From: Proteiniphilum sp. UBA5283
GTDB lineage: Bacteria; Bacteroidota; Bacteroidia; Bacteroidales; Dysgonomonadaceae
Assembly: GCA_002408485.1 (NCBI GenBank)
Contig: DHSP01000001.1
Location: 10,630 to 15,978, forward strand
Direction of reading: 5' to 3'
DNA length: 5,349 bases
The notes under the pieces were generated by a model. The model ran no database searches, had not been told where the DNA came from, and was given only the letters and a program-made list of their open reading frames with translations. This document shows positions 1 through 5,003 of this stretch, in pieces. The position numbers were made by a program, and so were the translations under genes. Position 1 is the first letter of the stretch. The number at the start of each line of letters is the position of its first letter.

Positions 1-260
1 AAGATTACAATAGTACCCCGTATCTGTCCAAGATCAGAGTCCCCACACTCTTTACTGTCGGCGAATTCGACACATCGGGACCCCAACTGGTTAAAAGTTT
101 TTCAGAACAAGTGGCCGGCAGCGAGTATTATGTATTTCCCAATTCGGCTCATATAACCATGTGGGATGCGGAAGAAGAAAACGTTCGGGTAGTGCGTAAT
201 TTCTTATTATCGGCAGACGCGTGCATCCAATCAGTATCCGGATCGAACCAAAACAGGTAA
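1..260 (+). CDS. Alpha/beta hydrolase, proline iminopeptidase-like (peptidase S33), C-terminal end only
   Basis: The reading frame enters from the left edge (first whole codon at base 3) and stops with TAA at 258-260, leaving 85 residues. The order of motifs is that of the last third of a proline iminopeptidase-type alpha/beta hydrolase. A core strand PTLFTVGEFD ends in the Asp expected for the catalytic triad. A helix follows, then VFPNSAHITMWD, which carries the expected catalytic His, and then ENVRVVRNFLL, the usual closing helix. The nucleophile Ser and the cap domain lie outside the window. Enzymes of this family remove N-terminal proline from peptides, but relatives act on other amides and esters, so the substrate is inferred only. 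The tail after the closing helix (about 18 polar residues) is somewhat longer than I would expect. DUF4256 follows on the same strand after about 80 bases, so co-transcription is possible but not shown. Confidence 0.85.
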   Translation, partial: DYNSTPYLSKIRVPTLFTVGEFDTSGPQLVKSFSEQVAGSEYYVFPNSAHITMWDAEEENVRVVRNFLLSADACIQSVSGSNQNR

Positions 261-342
261 ATAAATGTTAGACAACAACCCCGCCACCATCTCAAACAAT
301 GTGCGGGCGAAGTGATCGATTTACAAATTTACATGCGTGAAT

Positions 343-903
343 ATGAACCGGACAACTATTTCCCCCGAACAAGCCGACAGCCTGTTTGCCACCCTGAAAA
401 TGCGCTTCGAACAAAACATGCATCGCCATCCCAATGTAAAGTGGAGAGATGTACAACAAAGACTGGAAAATAATCAGGACAAACTGTGGTCGCTCAACGA
501 AATGGAGGAGACCGGCGGAGAGCCCGATGTAATAGGTTATGATACCAAAACCGGGGAATACATATTTTGTGACTGCTCGCCCGAAAGTCCCAAAGGTCGC
601 CGGAGCCTATGCTACGATGAGGCTGCCTTAAAATCACGCAGGGAAAACAAGCCCAAAGGCAGTGCATTGGGCATGGCCAAGGAGATCGGCATTGACCTGT
701 TGGACGAAATGCAATACAACAACCTCCAGAAACTGGGAGAGTTCGACACCAAGACCTCCAGCTGGGTAGTCACATCCGATGACGTGCGAGAAAGGGGCGG
801 TGCCCTTTTCGGCGATTCCCGATATGGGCGCACCTTCATCTATCACAACGGAGCCGAATCCTACTACGCTGCACGAGGCTTCAGGGGAATGCTTAAGGTA
901 TGA
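343..903 (+). CDS. DUF4256 domain-containing protein
   Basis: This is a complete protein of 186 residues covering the whole DUF4256 family, whose biochemical role is unknown. Conserved blocks are visible in order (numbered from the GTG at 337): WSLNEMEETGGEPDV near residues 51-65, CDCSPESPKGRRSLCYD at 78-94, LGEFDTKTSSWV at 133-144, and a C-terminal block with GGALFGD, YHNGAESYYAARGFRG at about 154-184. Cys78, Cys80 and Cys92, together with several invariant Asp and Glu, could form a metal or active site; that is a guess. There is no signal peptide or membrane segment, so it is probably cytoplasmic. The ATG at 343 is preferred. A GTG two codons upstream (337) is equally in frame, and neither has a clear ribosome binding site. 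It ends 15 bases before the converging TauE/SafE gene. Confidence 0.92.
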   Translation: MNRTTISPEQADSLFATLKMRFEQNMHRHPNVKWRDVQQRLENNQDKLWSLNEMEETGGEPDVIGYDTKTGEYIFCDCSPESPKGRRSLCYDEAALKSRRENKPKGSALGMAKEIGIDLLDEMQYNNLQKLGEFDTKTSSWVVTSDDVRERGGALFGDSRYGRTFIYHNGAESYYAARGFRGMLKV

Positions 904-918
904 GAAAGTTGCGTTATT

Positions 919-1692
919 TTAAATTAAGCCCATTCCCAAAGCCAGAGAAATAAAGATGAGCATGACAGCTACCAGGAGTTGGATGCTTCGCAGGGTTACT
1001 TTTTTCAGCACCCTTTTGCCCATATATGCCCCTGCAATTGCCGACAGGGTTGCCGAAATTAAAAGCATCAGATTTTCGTGCAGGTTTGCTGATGTGAACC
1101 GGGTGGCATAAACAGAAAGTCTTGTAAAATCGACCAGACAAGCAATAACAACGCCGGTGGCAATGTATGCCTCTTTTGACAAACCGCTTTTTATCAGGAA
1201 TGCACTGCGTATGGCTCCCTGAATGCCGGATAGACCACCAAAAAAACCGCTCAATACTCCGCCCCATACTAATTTGTCTTTACCGAATTGAACTTTTTGG
1301 AAGGAAGGCGTAATTTCAAGTATCGAAAACAGAATTAACAACAGGGCAATCATCAGCTTCACGGGGGTGACCTCAAAAGTCTTGCCCCAAAGTTCGTAAT
1401 GTAAAAGCGTAGGGAGCACGGTAATTTTTAGCAACAGCCATGCCCCTGCAAACGAAGCAAATATTGCCGGAATTCCAAAACGCAATAAAACTGCTTTATC
1501 GGTATTCCTGCCAACCAGTGCAATTTTGAAAAGGTTATTGGTGAAATGTACCACGCCTGTGAGTGCAATGGCAACATCAATCGGGAAAAATATTGCAAAG
1601 ACAGGGGTTAATATTGTTCCAAGCCCGAAGCCGGAAAAGAACGTCAACACGGCTGTAAAAAAAGCCGCCACACAAATGACTATTATCTCCAT
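919..1692 (-). CDS. Sulfite exporter TauE/SafE family membrane protein
   Basis: The product has 257 residues, the usual length for the TauE/SafE (DUF81) family of inner-membrane transporters, which are linked to export of sulfite, sulfoacetate and related organic anions. Hydrophobic segments appear at about residues 3-19, 24-46, 71-91, 110-127, 141-165, 176-195, 205-224 and 235-255, consistent with eight helices. The two halves each carry a Gly-rich family motif: SGFGLGTILTP at 20-30 and SGFFGGLSGIQGAIRSAFL at 148-166. The start at 1692 places the first helix right at the N-terminus, as is normal for the family. The actual substrate cannot be read from the sequence. A broken rhodanese gene lies 46 bases upstream on the same strand, which supports a sulfur-related role because rhodaneses and TauE/SafE exporters are often neighbours. 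The exporter itself shows no frameshift or internal stop. Confidence 0.93.
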   Translation of the reverse strand: MEIIVICVAAFFTAVLTFFSGFGLGTILTPVFAIFFPIDVAIALTGVVHFTNNLFKIALVGRNTDKAVLLRFGIPAIFASFAGAWLLLKITVLPTLLHYELWGKTFEVTPVKLMIALLLILFSILEITPSFQKVQFGKDKLVWGGVLSGFFGGLSGIQGAIRSAFLIKSGLSKEAYIATGVVIACLVDFTRLSVYATRFTSANLHENLMLLISATLSAIAGAYMGKRVLKKVTLRSIQLLVAVMLIFISLALGMGLI

Positions 1693-1693
1693 A

Positions 1694-1701
1694 CAAACAT
1701 A
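1694..1701 (-). promoter_or_regulatory. Candidate Bacteroidota -7 promoter box before the TauE/SafE gene
   Basis: On the minus strand the octamer TATGTTTG matches the Bacteroidota -7 consensus TAnnTTTG exactly. It sits in an AT-rich stretch between the dead rhodanese and the exporter. The upstream -33 element is poor: only a T-run about 20 bases away, with no TTTG. The box ends one base before the ATG, so initiation there would give a leaderless or nearly leaderless message. An eight-base degenerate match in AT-rich DNA can be chance. Confidence 0.3.
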
Positions 1702-1738
1702 TTATAAAATTCATAATTAAAAAAGGATGTGTGCTTGC

Positions 1739-1983
1739 TTAAGTGAAATAAATGATTCTAAACTTATTCGAGAGCAGGGAGAGTGGAATGTGCACAGAAC
1801 CCTGGCATACCCTGCATCGAACTCTTCCACCGTGCGTACATCCAAAAGCTGGGCACCGTGGTCAATTTTCTCTTTTAACTCCGTTAGAATACAGTTAAAA
1901 GCCGAAGGACCGTTTTTTATCTCTTCAATTTTCCCGACTTCATGGCTTGTAGTTTGACCACACCGGAATCTGTTATAAAGCAT
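1739..1983 (-). pseudogene. Rhodanese-like sulfurtransferase remnant, frameshifted and 3'-truncated
   Basis: From the ATG at 1983 (a GTG two codons upstream is also possible) the frame encodes 60 residues ending in LLDVRTVEEFDAGYA, the classic first half of a rhodanese domain. Past this point the same frame turns into unrelated sequence. In the next frame, from base 1801, it resumes as GSVHIPLSLLSNK, which is what normally follows (DxRxxxEFxxGHxxGSxxIPL). Two bases (1802-1803) remain where one codon should be, so a single base has been lost, consistent with an original Glu or Lys codon. The restored frame then stops at 1741-1739, before the loop that carries the catalytic Cys. Even without the frameshift no sulfurtransferase activity would be expected. 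Rhodaneses transfer sulfane sulfur to cyanide, thiols or carrier proteins. The position just upstream of the TauE/SafE gene suggests a former operon. The first 40 residues are not recognisable as any domain. Confidence 0.8.
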
Positions 1984-1989
1984 GAACAC

Positions 1990-2240
1990 CCCAATGGGTA
2001 TAAAGGTTTATGACACTTCCGTTGCACGCTGCTGAACCATTAATCTTCATCAATTGTCCAAAAATGAAAAATTCAGTGTTCCCACCCCTCAACCCGTGGC
2101 TGTCAGCAAAAGTTCATCCAGTTGTTGTACGGGCAGTATCAACAGCCGACCCTTTTATTAAGGTGAATAAACATCTATTTTTATTTGAAAGCCAAAATAG
2201 TTATTTTTACAGATTCATTTTAAATTCAAAAAAGAAGATT
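1990..2240. other. Gene-free spacer between the rhodanese and cyclophilin remnants
   Basis: I find no convincing gene on either strand in these 250 bases. A plus-strand frame runs open from 2010 into the cyclophilin fragment, but its translation before 2241 does not look like any family. On the minus strand a short run, LPVQQLDELLLTATG, followed by a stop (about 2095-2140), reads like a protein C-terminus. It is boxed in by a stop about 20 codons upstream, so it is at most debris. The right third (2160-2240) is strongly AT-rich and could carry the promoter for the cyclophilin fragment and serine hydrolase. TTTG at 2184-2187 and TATTTTTA at 2202-2209 resemble the Bacteroidota boxes, but the spacing is too short to claim one. 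Confidence 0.5.
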
Positions 2241-2354
2241 ATGCTCACAGCAGAGATACACACCGCAAAAGGGATCATGAAAGTAAAGTTTTACGAGGAA
2301 GATGCCCCAAACACCGTGGCCAATTTTGTGAAACTGGCCGAGGAGGGTTTATGA
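2241..2354 (+). pseudogene. Cyclophilin-type peptidyl-prolyl isomerase, N-terminal fragment
   Basis: From the ATG at 2241 the frame encodes 37 residues that match the first strands and helix of a bacterial cyclophilin: AEIHTAKGIMKVKFYEEDAP, then NTVANFVKLAEEG. An intact protein would continue with FYDGLTFHRVIP, which brings in the catalytic Arg and most of the fold (about 150 or more residues in total). Here the next codons are TTA and TGA (2352-2354). Nothing downstream in any frame resembles the missing part, because the serine hydrolase begins at once. The 37 residues cannot form the eight-stranded barrel, so no isomerase activity is expected. The fragment overlaps the next gene by four bases (ATGA). 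This makes it look like the scar of a deletion that joined two genes, although a retained role as a short translated leader cannot be excluded. Confidence 0.8.
2341..2346 (+). promoter_or_regulatory. Shine-Dalgarno sequence for the serine hydrolase, inside the cyclophilin fragment
   Basis: A perfect AGGAGG lies four bases before the ATG at 2351. It is unusual for this window, where most starts have no visible ribosome binding site. It is part of the codons for the conserved Glu-Glu-Gly of the cyclophilin, so it may serve the hydrolase only by accident of the junction. It supports the choice of 2351 as the start. Confidence 0.55.
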
Positions 2355-3700
2355 AAAGAATACGCATCATTATCACAGTCCTTATTCTGTCCATTCTCCT
2401 GGGTGGTGTTCTTTACATAAACCCTCTCCTGCCGATTATCACCGGCTATGCAGCCAAAAACCTGTCGTCGGGCCTGTTTGTGGCCAACCGCACACAGGAG
2501 TCGATGGAGGCGACCGACCTGAATTTCTCCTTTATCCGATTCGTAAAAAACAGCGTCGACACCAGGAGCAAGAGCGTAAGAAGTCGCTTCCTCTGGCACA
2601 CGTCTCATACTACTTTCGTGAATGGCTATGGCAGCATCCTGGTAAACGACTATCCGGTGAACGATATTCAGGCACGCCCCTACCCGGTTGTGCCGGTTTT
2701 ACCCGAACAACCCGACACCATCGCCTGGCCGATGGGGAATTTGATTGCCGACACCATCCCTTCGGGAGTAGACATGCAGAAGCTCAACCTGGCCATGGAG
2801 CAGGCATTTGCCGATACCATCCCCTACAAGGGTACCTTCGCGGTGATGGTGGTCTATCGGGGCCAGCCGGTTGCCGAAAAGTACGCCGAGGGATTGGGGC
2901 CAGAGAACCGCTTCCTGAGCTGGTCGATGGCCAAAAGCTTTACCAACGCCCTGACAGGCATCCTGGCGAAAGAGGGGAGGCTGGATATTTATGCACCCGC
3001 CCACGTGGAGGAGTGGCAGAGCGACGAAAGACGCAGCATCTCCATCCACAATCTGATGCAGATGAACAGTGGTTTGAAATGGAACGAAGATTATGGGAAC
3101 AGCTCCGATGTGAACAACATGCTGCACAAGGAAGGCGATATGGCCCGGTTTGCCAGTTCGAAACCGCTCGAATATCCCCCGGGGTCGGTATTTGAATATT
3201 CATCGGGATCCACCAACATTGTCTCTTACCTGCTGCGCAGGGCTATTGGCAACGATGCGGAGTATTATGCTTTCCCGCGCGAAAAGCTTTTCAATAAAAT
3301 TGGGATGCGCAGTGCTGTTTTTGAGGTGGATGCATCGGGTACGTTCGTGGGGGCATCCTACCTCTATGCCTCCCTGCGCGACTATGCCCGCTTCGGATTG
3401 CTCTACCTGAACAACGGAAACTGGCTGGGCGAGCAGATCCTGCCCAAAAACTGGGTGGAATACACTACCACAGAGGCAACCGGATCCGACGGAATATACG
3501 GTGCATTTTTCTGGCTGAACAAAGCCGGCACCGACTATCCCGATGTACCTCGCGACATGTATTCTTGCAACGGCCACGACGGGCAGTTCATCTACATCAT
3601 CCCATCGAAAGAACTGGTGATTGTCCGCACCGGTTTCTCCCAAAAAGACGAGTTTGACCAAAACGGATTTGTGGCCGCAATAGTAGATGCGATACAATAA
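2351..3700 (+). CDS. Membrane-anchored serine hydrolase of the beta-lactamase (class C/SxxK) family
   Basis: The product has 449 residues. A basic N-terminus followed by a hydrophobic segment at about 4-22 should anchor or export it, placing the rest in the periplasm. The catalytic domain runs from about 140 to the end. SMAK at 192-195 is the SxxK motif (nucleophile Ser192, general base Lys195). EYSSGSTN at 282-289 holds the Tyr283 motif that replaces YxN. HDG at 409-411 stands for the third (KTG/HxG) motif. LFNKIGM at 313-319 and the SLRDYARFGLLYLNNGNW block at 341-358 are typical of this COG1680-type group. Members include esterases, amidases, D-aminopeptidases and 6-aminohexanoate-dimer hydrolases. 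The natural substrate is unknown, and true beta-lactam resistance is unlikely to be its job. Residues 25-140 form an N-terminal extension also seen in such Bacteroidota proteins. The start overlaps the stop of the cyclophilin fragment (ATGA), so translation may be coupled. No frameshift or missing motif is seen. Confidence 0.92.
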   Translation: MKRIRIIITVLILSILLGGVLYINPLLPIITGYAAKNLSSGLFVANRTQESMEATDLNFSFIRFVKNSVDTRSKSVRSRFLWHTSHTTFVNGYGSILVNDYPVNDIQARPYPVVPVLPEQPDTIAWPMGNLIADTIPSGVDMQKLNLAMEQAFADTIPYKGTFAVMVVYRGQPVAEKYAEGLGPENRFLSWSMAKSFTNALTGILAKEGRLDIYAPAHVEEWQSDERRSISIHNLMQMNSGLKWNEDYGNSSDVNNMLHKEGDMARFASSKPLEYPPGSVFEYSSGSTNIVSYLLRRAIGNDAEYYAFPREKLFNKIGMRSAVFEVDASGTFVGASYLYASLRDYARFGLLYLNNGNWLGEQILPKNWVEYTTTEATGSDGIYGAFFWLNKAGTDYPDVPRDMYSCNGHDGQFIYIIPSKELVIVRTGFSQKDEFDQNGFVAAIVDAIQ

Positions 3701-3749
3701 AAAGATGATTGTTGTGGACTGGTAAACTTAACCGCGGCAACGTTTGTTA

Positions 3750-3774
3750 TGCTCTATGGTAAGAGCAATATTGC
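3750..3774. repeat. Small inverted repeats upstream of the DUF2024 gene
   Basis: TGCTCT (3750-3755) and AGAGCA (3762-3767) can pair as a six-base stem with a six-base loop. Overlapping its right arm is a perfect ten-base palindrome, GCAATATTGC (3765-3774). The two structures are mutually exclusive. They lie in the 98-base gap after the serine hydrolase, 25-49 bases before the DUF2024 start. They could be an operator or part of the leader. No T-run follows, so an intrinsic terminator is unlikely. Confidence 0.3.
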
Positions 3775-3798
3775 ACAAAATTCAAAAAACCAGGGACA

Positions 3799-4071
3799 AT
3801 GAACGTAGCAGTCTGGGACACCTATGTAACCAAAAGAGACGGGAGTGTGATGCATTTTGACATTATCGCTCCAGCGGAAACCAGTGATAAAGAACAAATA
3901 TACAAGTACGGAAGAGAGTTCCTGAAAACGAAAGATCAGGAAGGGCAGCCACTCGCCTCCAAAGAGTGTCAGTTTTGTCACATTGAAGCATTGAAGCCTG
4001 AATGGGAGGAGGACATCAGGCGAAAGGGGTATTCTATTGTGGAAATGGAAAACTGTCGTGAAACTCTCTGA
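3799..4071 (+). CDS. DUF2024 family protein
   Basis: This is a complete small protein of 90 residues, close to the usual family length of about 85. It opens with MNVAVWDTYVTKRDG and HFDIIAP (His19), and ends with the family's KECQFCHIE (55-63) and YSIVEMENC (78-86). Cys57, Cys60, His61 and Cys86 form a CxxCH plus Cys pattern that could bind a metal or act in redox chemistry. The family's function is not known to me. It has no signal peptide, so it is presumably cytoplasmic. CAGGGA seven bases or so before the ATG is a weak ribosome binding site. It stands alone: 98 bases after the serine hydrolase and 65 bases before the DUF1697 gene, all on the same strand. Confidence 0.92.
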   Translation: MNVAVWDTYVTKRDGSVMHFDIIAPAETSDKEQIYKYGREFLKTKDQEGQPLASKECQFCHIEALKPEWEEDIRRKGYSIVEMENCRETL

Positions 4072-4136
4072 CAATTCCTCGGGAAATTTGTGATCACTTA
4101 ATCATCACGTATAGGATATTTACAAATCGAAGGTCT

Positions 4137-4682
4137 ATGATTTACATTGCCCTTTTCAGGGGAATCAACGTAGGTGGAAATAACAAAGTGGACATGAGAA
4201 AACTCAAAACCACATTTGATTCCCTGAATTTTACCAATGTCGCCACCTATATCAACTCCGGAAACATTCTGTTCGAGGAATCGCTGAAAGGAGAAGAGGA
4301 ACTGACGCAAATGATTGAAGAAGCCGTCAGAAAGGATTTTCAGTTGAAGATAAAAGTAATTGTAATAAACAGCGAACAGTTGAACTCCATTTGCCGGGAA
4401 CTACCTACCACATGGGTGAAAAACGAAAGCATGCGGACAGACGTGATGTTTCTGCGGGAGAAGTACGACCGGCCGGAGGTGCTGGAGAAAATACAGATCA
4501 CCCCGGTGGATAACGTGAAATACGTCCCGGGTGCTATATTGTGGAATGTGAAAGGAGCAGATTACAGCCACAGCGGGATGATGAAGCTGATGGGCACGGA
4601 ACTATACAGAAATATGACTATCCGGAATGTAAACACGGTGCGCAGACTTCATCAAATAATCACGGATGAGTATGGGCGATAG
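4137..4682 (+). CDS. DUF1697 domain-containing protein
   Basis: The product has 181 residues, normal for this family, which is folded as two ferredoxin-like halves and has no settled function. Family hallmarks are present in order: the N-terminal strand and loop ALFRGINVGGNNKVDM at 5-20, TYINSGNILFE at 38-48, the second-half strand TDVMFL at 101-106, and the C-terminal TIRNVNTVRRL at 161-171. In the last block a Val stands where many relatives have Trp (RNWNTV). The start at 4137 gives the standard MIYIALFRGIN opening; a purine-rich GAAGG lies a few bases upstream and is a weak ribosome binding site. No membrane segment or signal peptide is seen. It follows DUF2024 on the same strand and could be co-transcribed with it, but nothing shows a functional link. 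Confidence 0.93.
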   Translation: MIYIALFRGINVGGNNKVDMRKLKTTFDSLNFTNVATYINSGNILFEESLKGEEELTQMIEEAVRKDFQLKIKVIVINSEQLNSICRELPTTWVKNESMRTDVMFLREKYDRPEVLEKIQITPVDNVKYVPGAILWNVKGADYSHSGMMKLMGTELYRNMTIRNVNTVRRLHQIITDEYGR

Positions 4683-4688
4683 CATCGG

Positions 4689-4703
4689 GATCATCCTATG
4701 ATC
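4689..4703 (+). terminator. Weak stem-loop after the DUF1697 gene
   Basis: GATCAT and ATGATC pair perfectly around a three-base CCT loop, starting six bases after the DUF1697 stop. It could end or protect the transcript. The stem is short and AT-rich, and no T-tract follows directly, so it is only a weak candidate for an intrinsic terminator. Confidence 0.25.
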
Positions 4704-4783
4704 GTGCAGAAGAAATAAAGAACTTCGTTATTGAATTATTTTCTTGAAAAACATTTCCCGGAAAAACACAACCCATATGTTGT

Positions 4784-4797
4784 TTGTTTATAAACAA
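4784..4797. repeat. Perfect 14-bp palindrome TTGTTTATAAACAA
   Basis: The sequence is identical to its own reverse complement over 14 bases, centred between 4790 and 4791. It lies in an AT-rich gap of about 120 bases between the DUF1697 gene and a doubtful minus-strand frame. It is the size and symmetry of a dimeric repressor site, but it is about 200 bases from the next plus-strand start. It could also be the core of a two-way terminator. No second copy is seen in the window. Confidence 0.4.
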
Positions 4798-4802
4798 TAG
4801 CA

Positions 4803-4982
4803 TTATTTATAATCAGCATATGAAACCACCGGTTCAATTTGCGGCAACGTCTGATCAGTAGACAGGACGTCCGCCCAATCAATTGCGCACAGACTTTGGT
4901 CGATTCTTTCTCTCAATGCCATTTCGCCATGTGGCACATATTGGTTATTAGCTAAAATCCTGGTTGGAAACAGAATATCCAT
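4803..4982 (-). CDS. Unrecognised minus-strand reading frame, possibly the 3' end of a lost gene
   Basis: From the ATG at 4982 (a TTG at 4991 is also in frame) 59 codons run to the TAA at 4803-4805. The product reads like a globular protein, with stretches such as LFPTRILANNQYVPHGE, RERIDQSLCAIDWADVL and a tail PQIEPVVSYADYK. I cannot assign it to a family. The same frame stays open upstream to about 5075, antisense to the first codons of the exported NTF2-like gene. That fits a truncated C-terminal remnant better than a complete gene. There is no ribosome binding site before either start, and the arrangement would be head to head with the plus-strand gene at 5004. It may be noncoding. Confidence 0.3.
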   Translation of the reverse strand: MDILFPTRILANNQYVPHGEMALRERIDQSLCAIDWADVLSTDQTLPQIEPVVSYADYK

Positions 4983-5003
4983 GTTTTTCAAAAGCGTACA
5001 ATT

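Noticed and set aside
265..315. Seventeen-codon frame (MLDNNPATISNNVRAK) between the hydrolase and DUF4256
   Set aside because: It is too short, has no ribosome binding site and resembles nothing; it is most likely chance.
333..480. ATG frame at 333 overlapping the DUF4256 start
   Set aside because: It is out of frame with a gene that has clear family motifs, and its own translation shows no protein-like pattern.
1795..1810. Programmed frameshift in the rhodanese
   Set aside because: There is no slippery heptamer or stimulatory stem, and the restored frame still ends before the catalytic Cys, so frameshifting would not yield an active enzyme.
1727..1957. Plus-strand frame of 76 codons opposite the rhodanese remnant
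   Set aside because: It is antisense to clear rhodanese motifs and is best explained as a shadow.
2010..2240. In-frame N-terminal extension of the cyclophilin fragment, giving a 114-residue protein
   Set aside because: The translation before 2241 has no family likeness, runs through AT-rich spacer, and cyclophilins of this type start right at the MLTAEIHT position.
2699..3697. Long minus-strand frames opposite the serine hydrolase (2699-3127 and 3200-3697)
   Set aside because: They mirror the codon bias of a gene with all catalytic motifs in place, and their translations show no family pattern.
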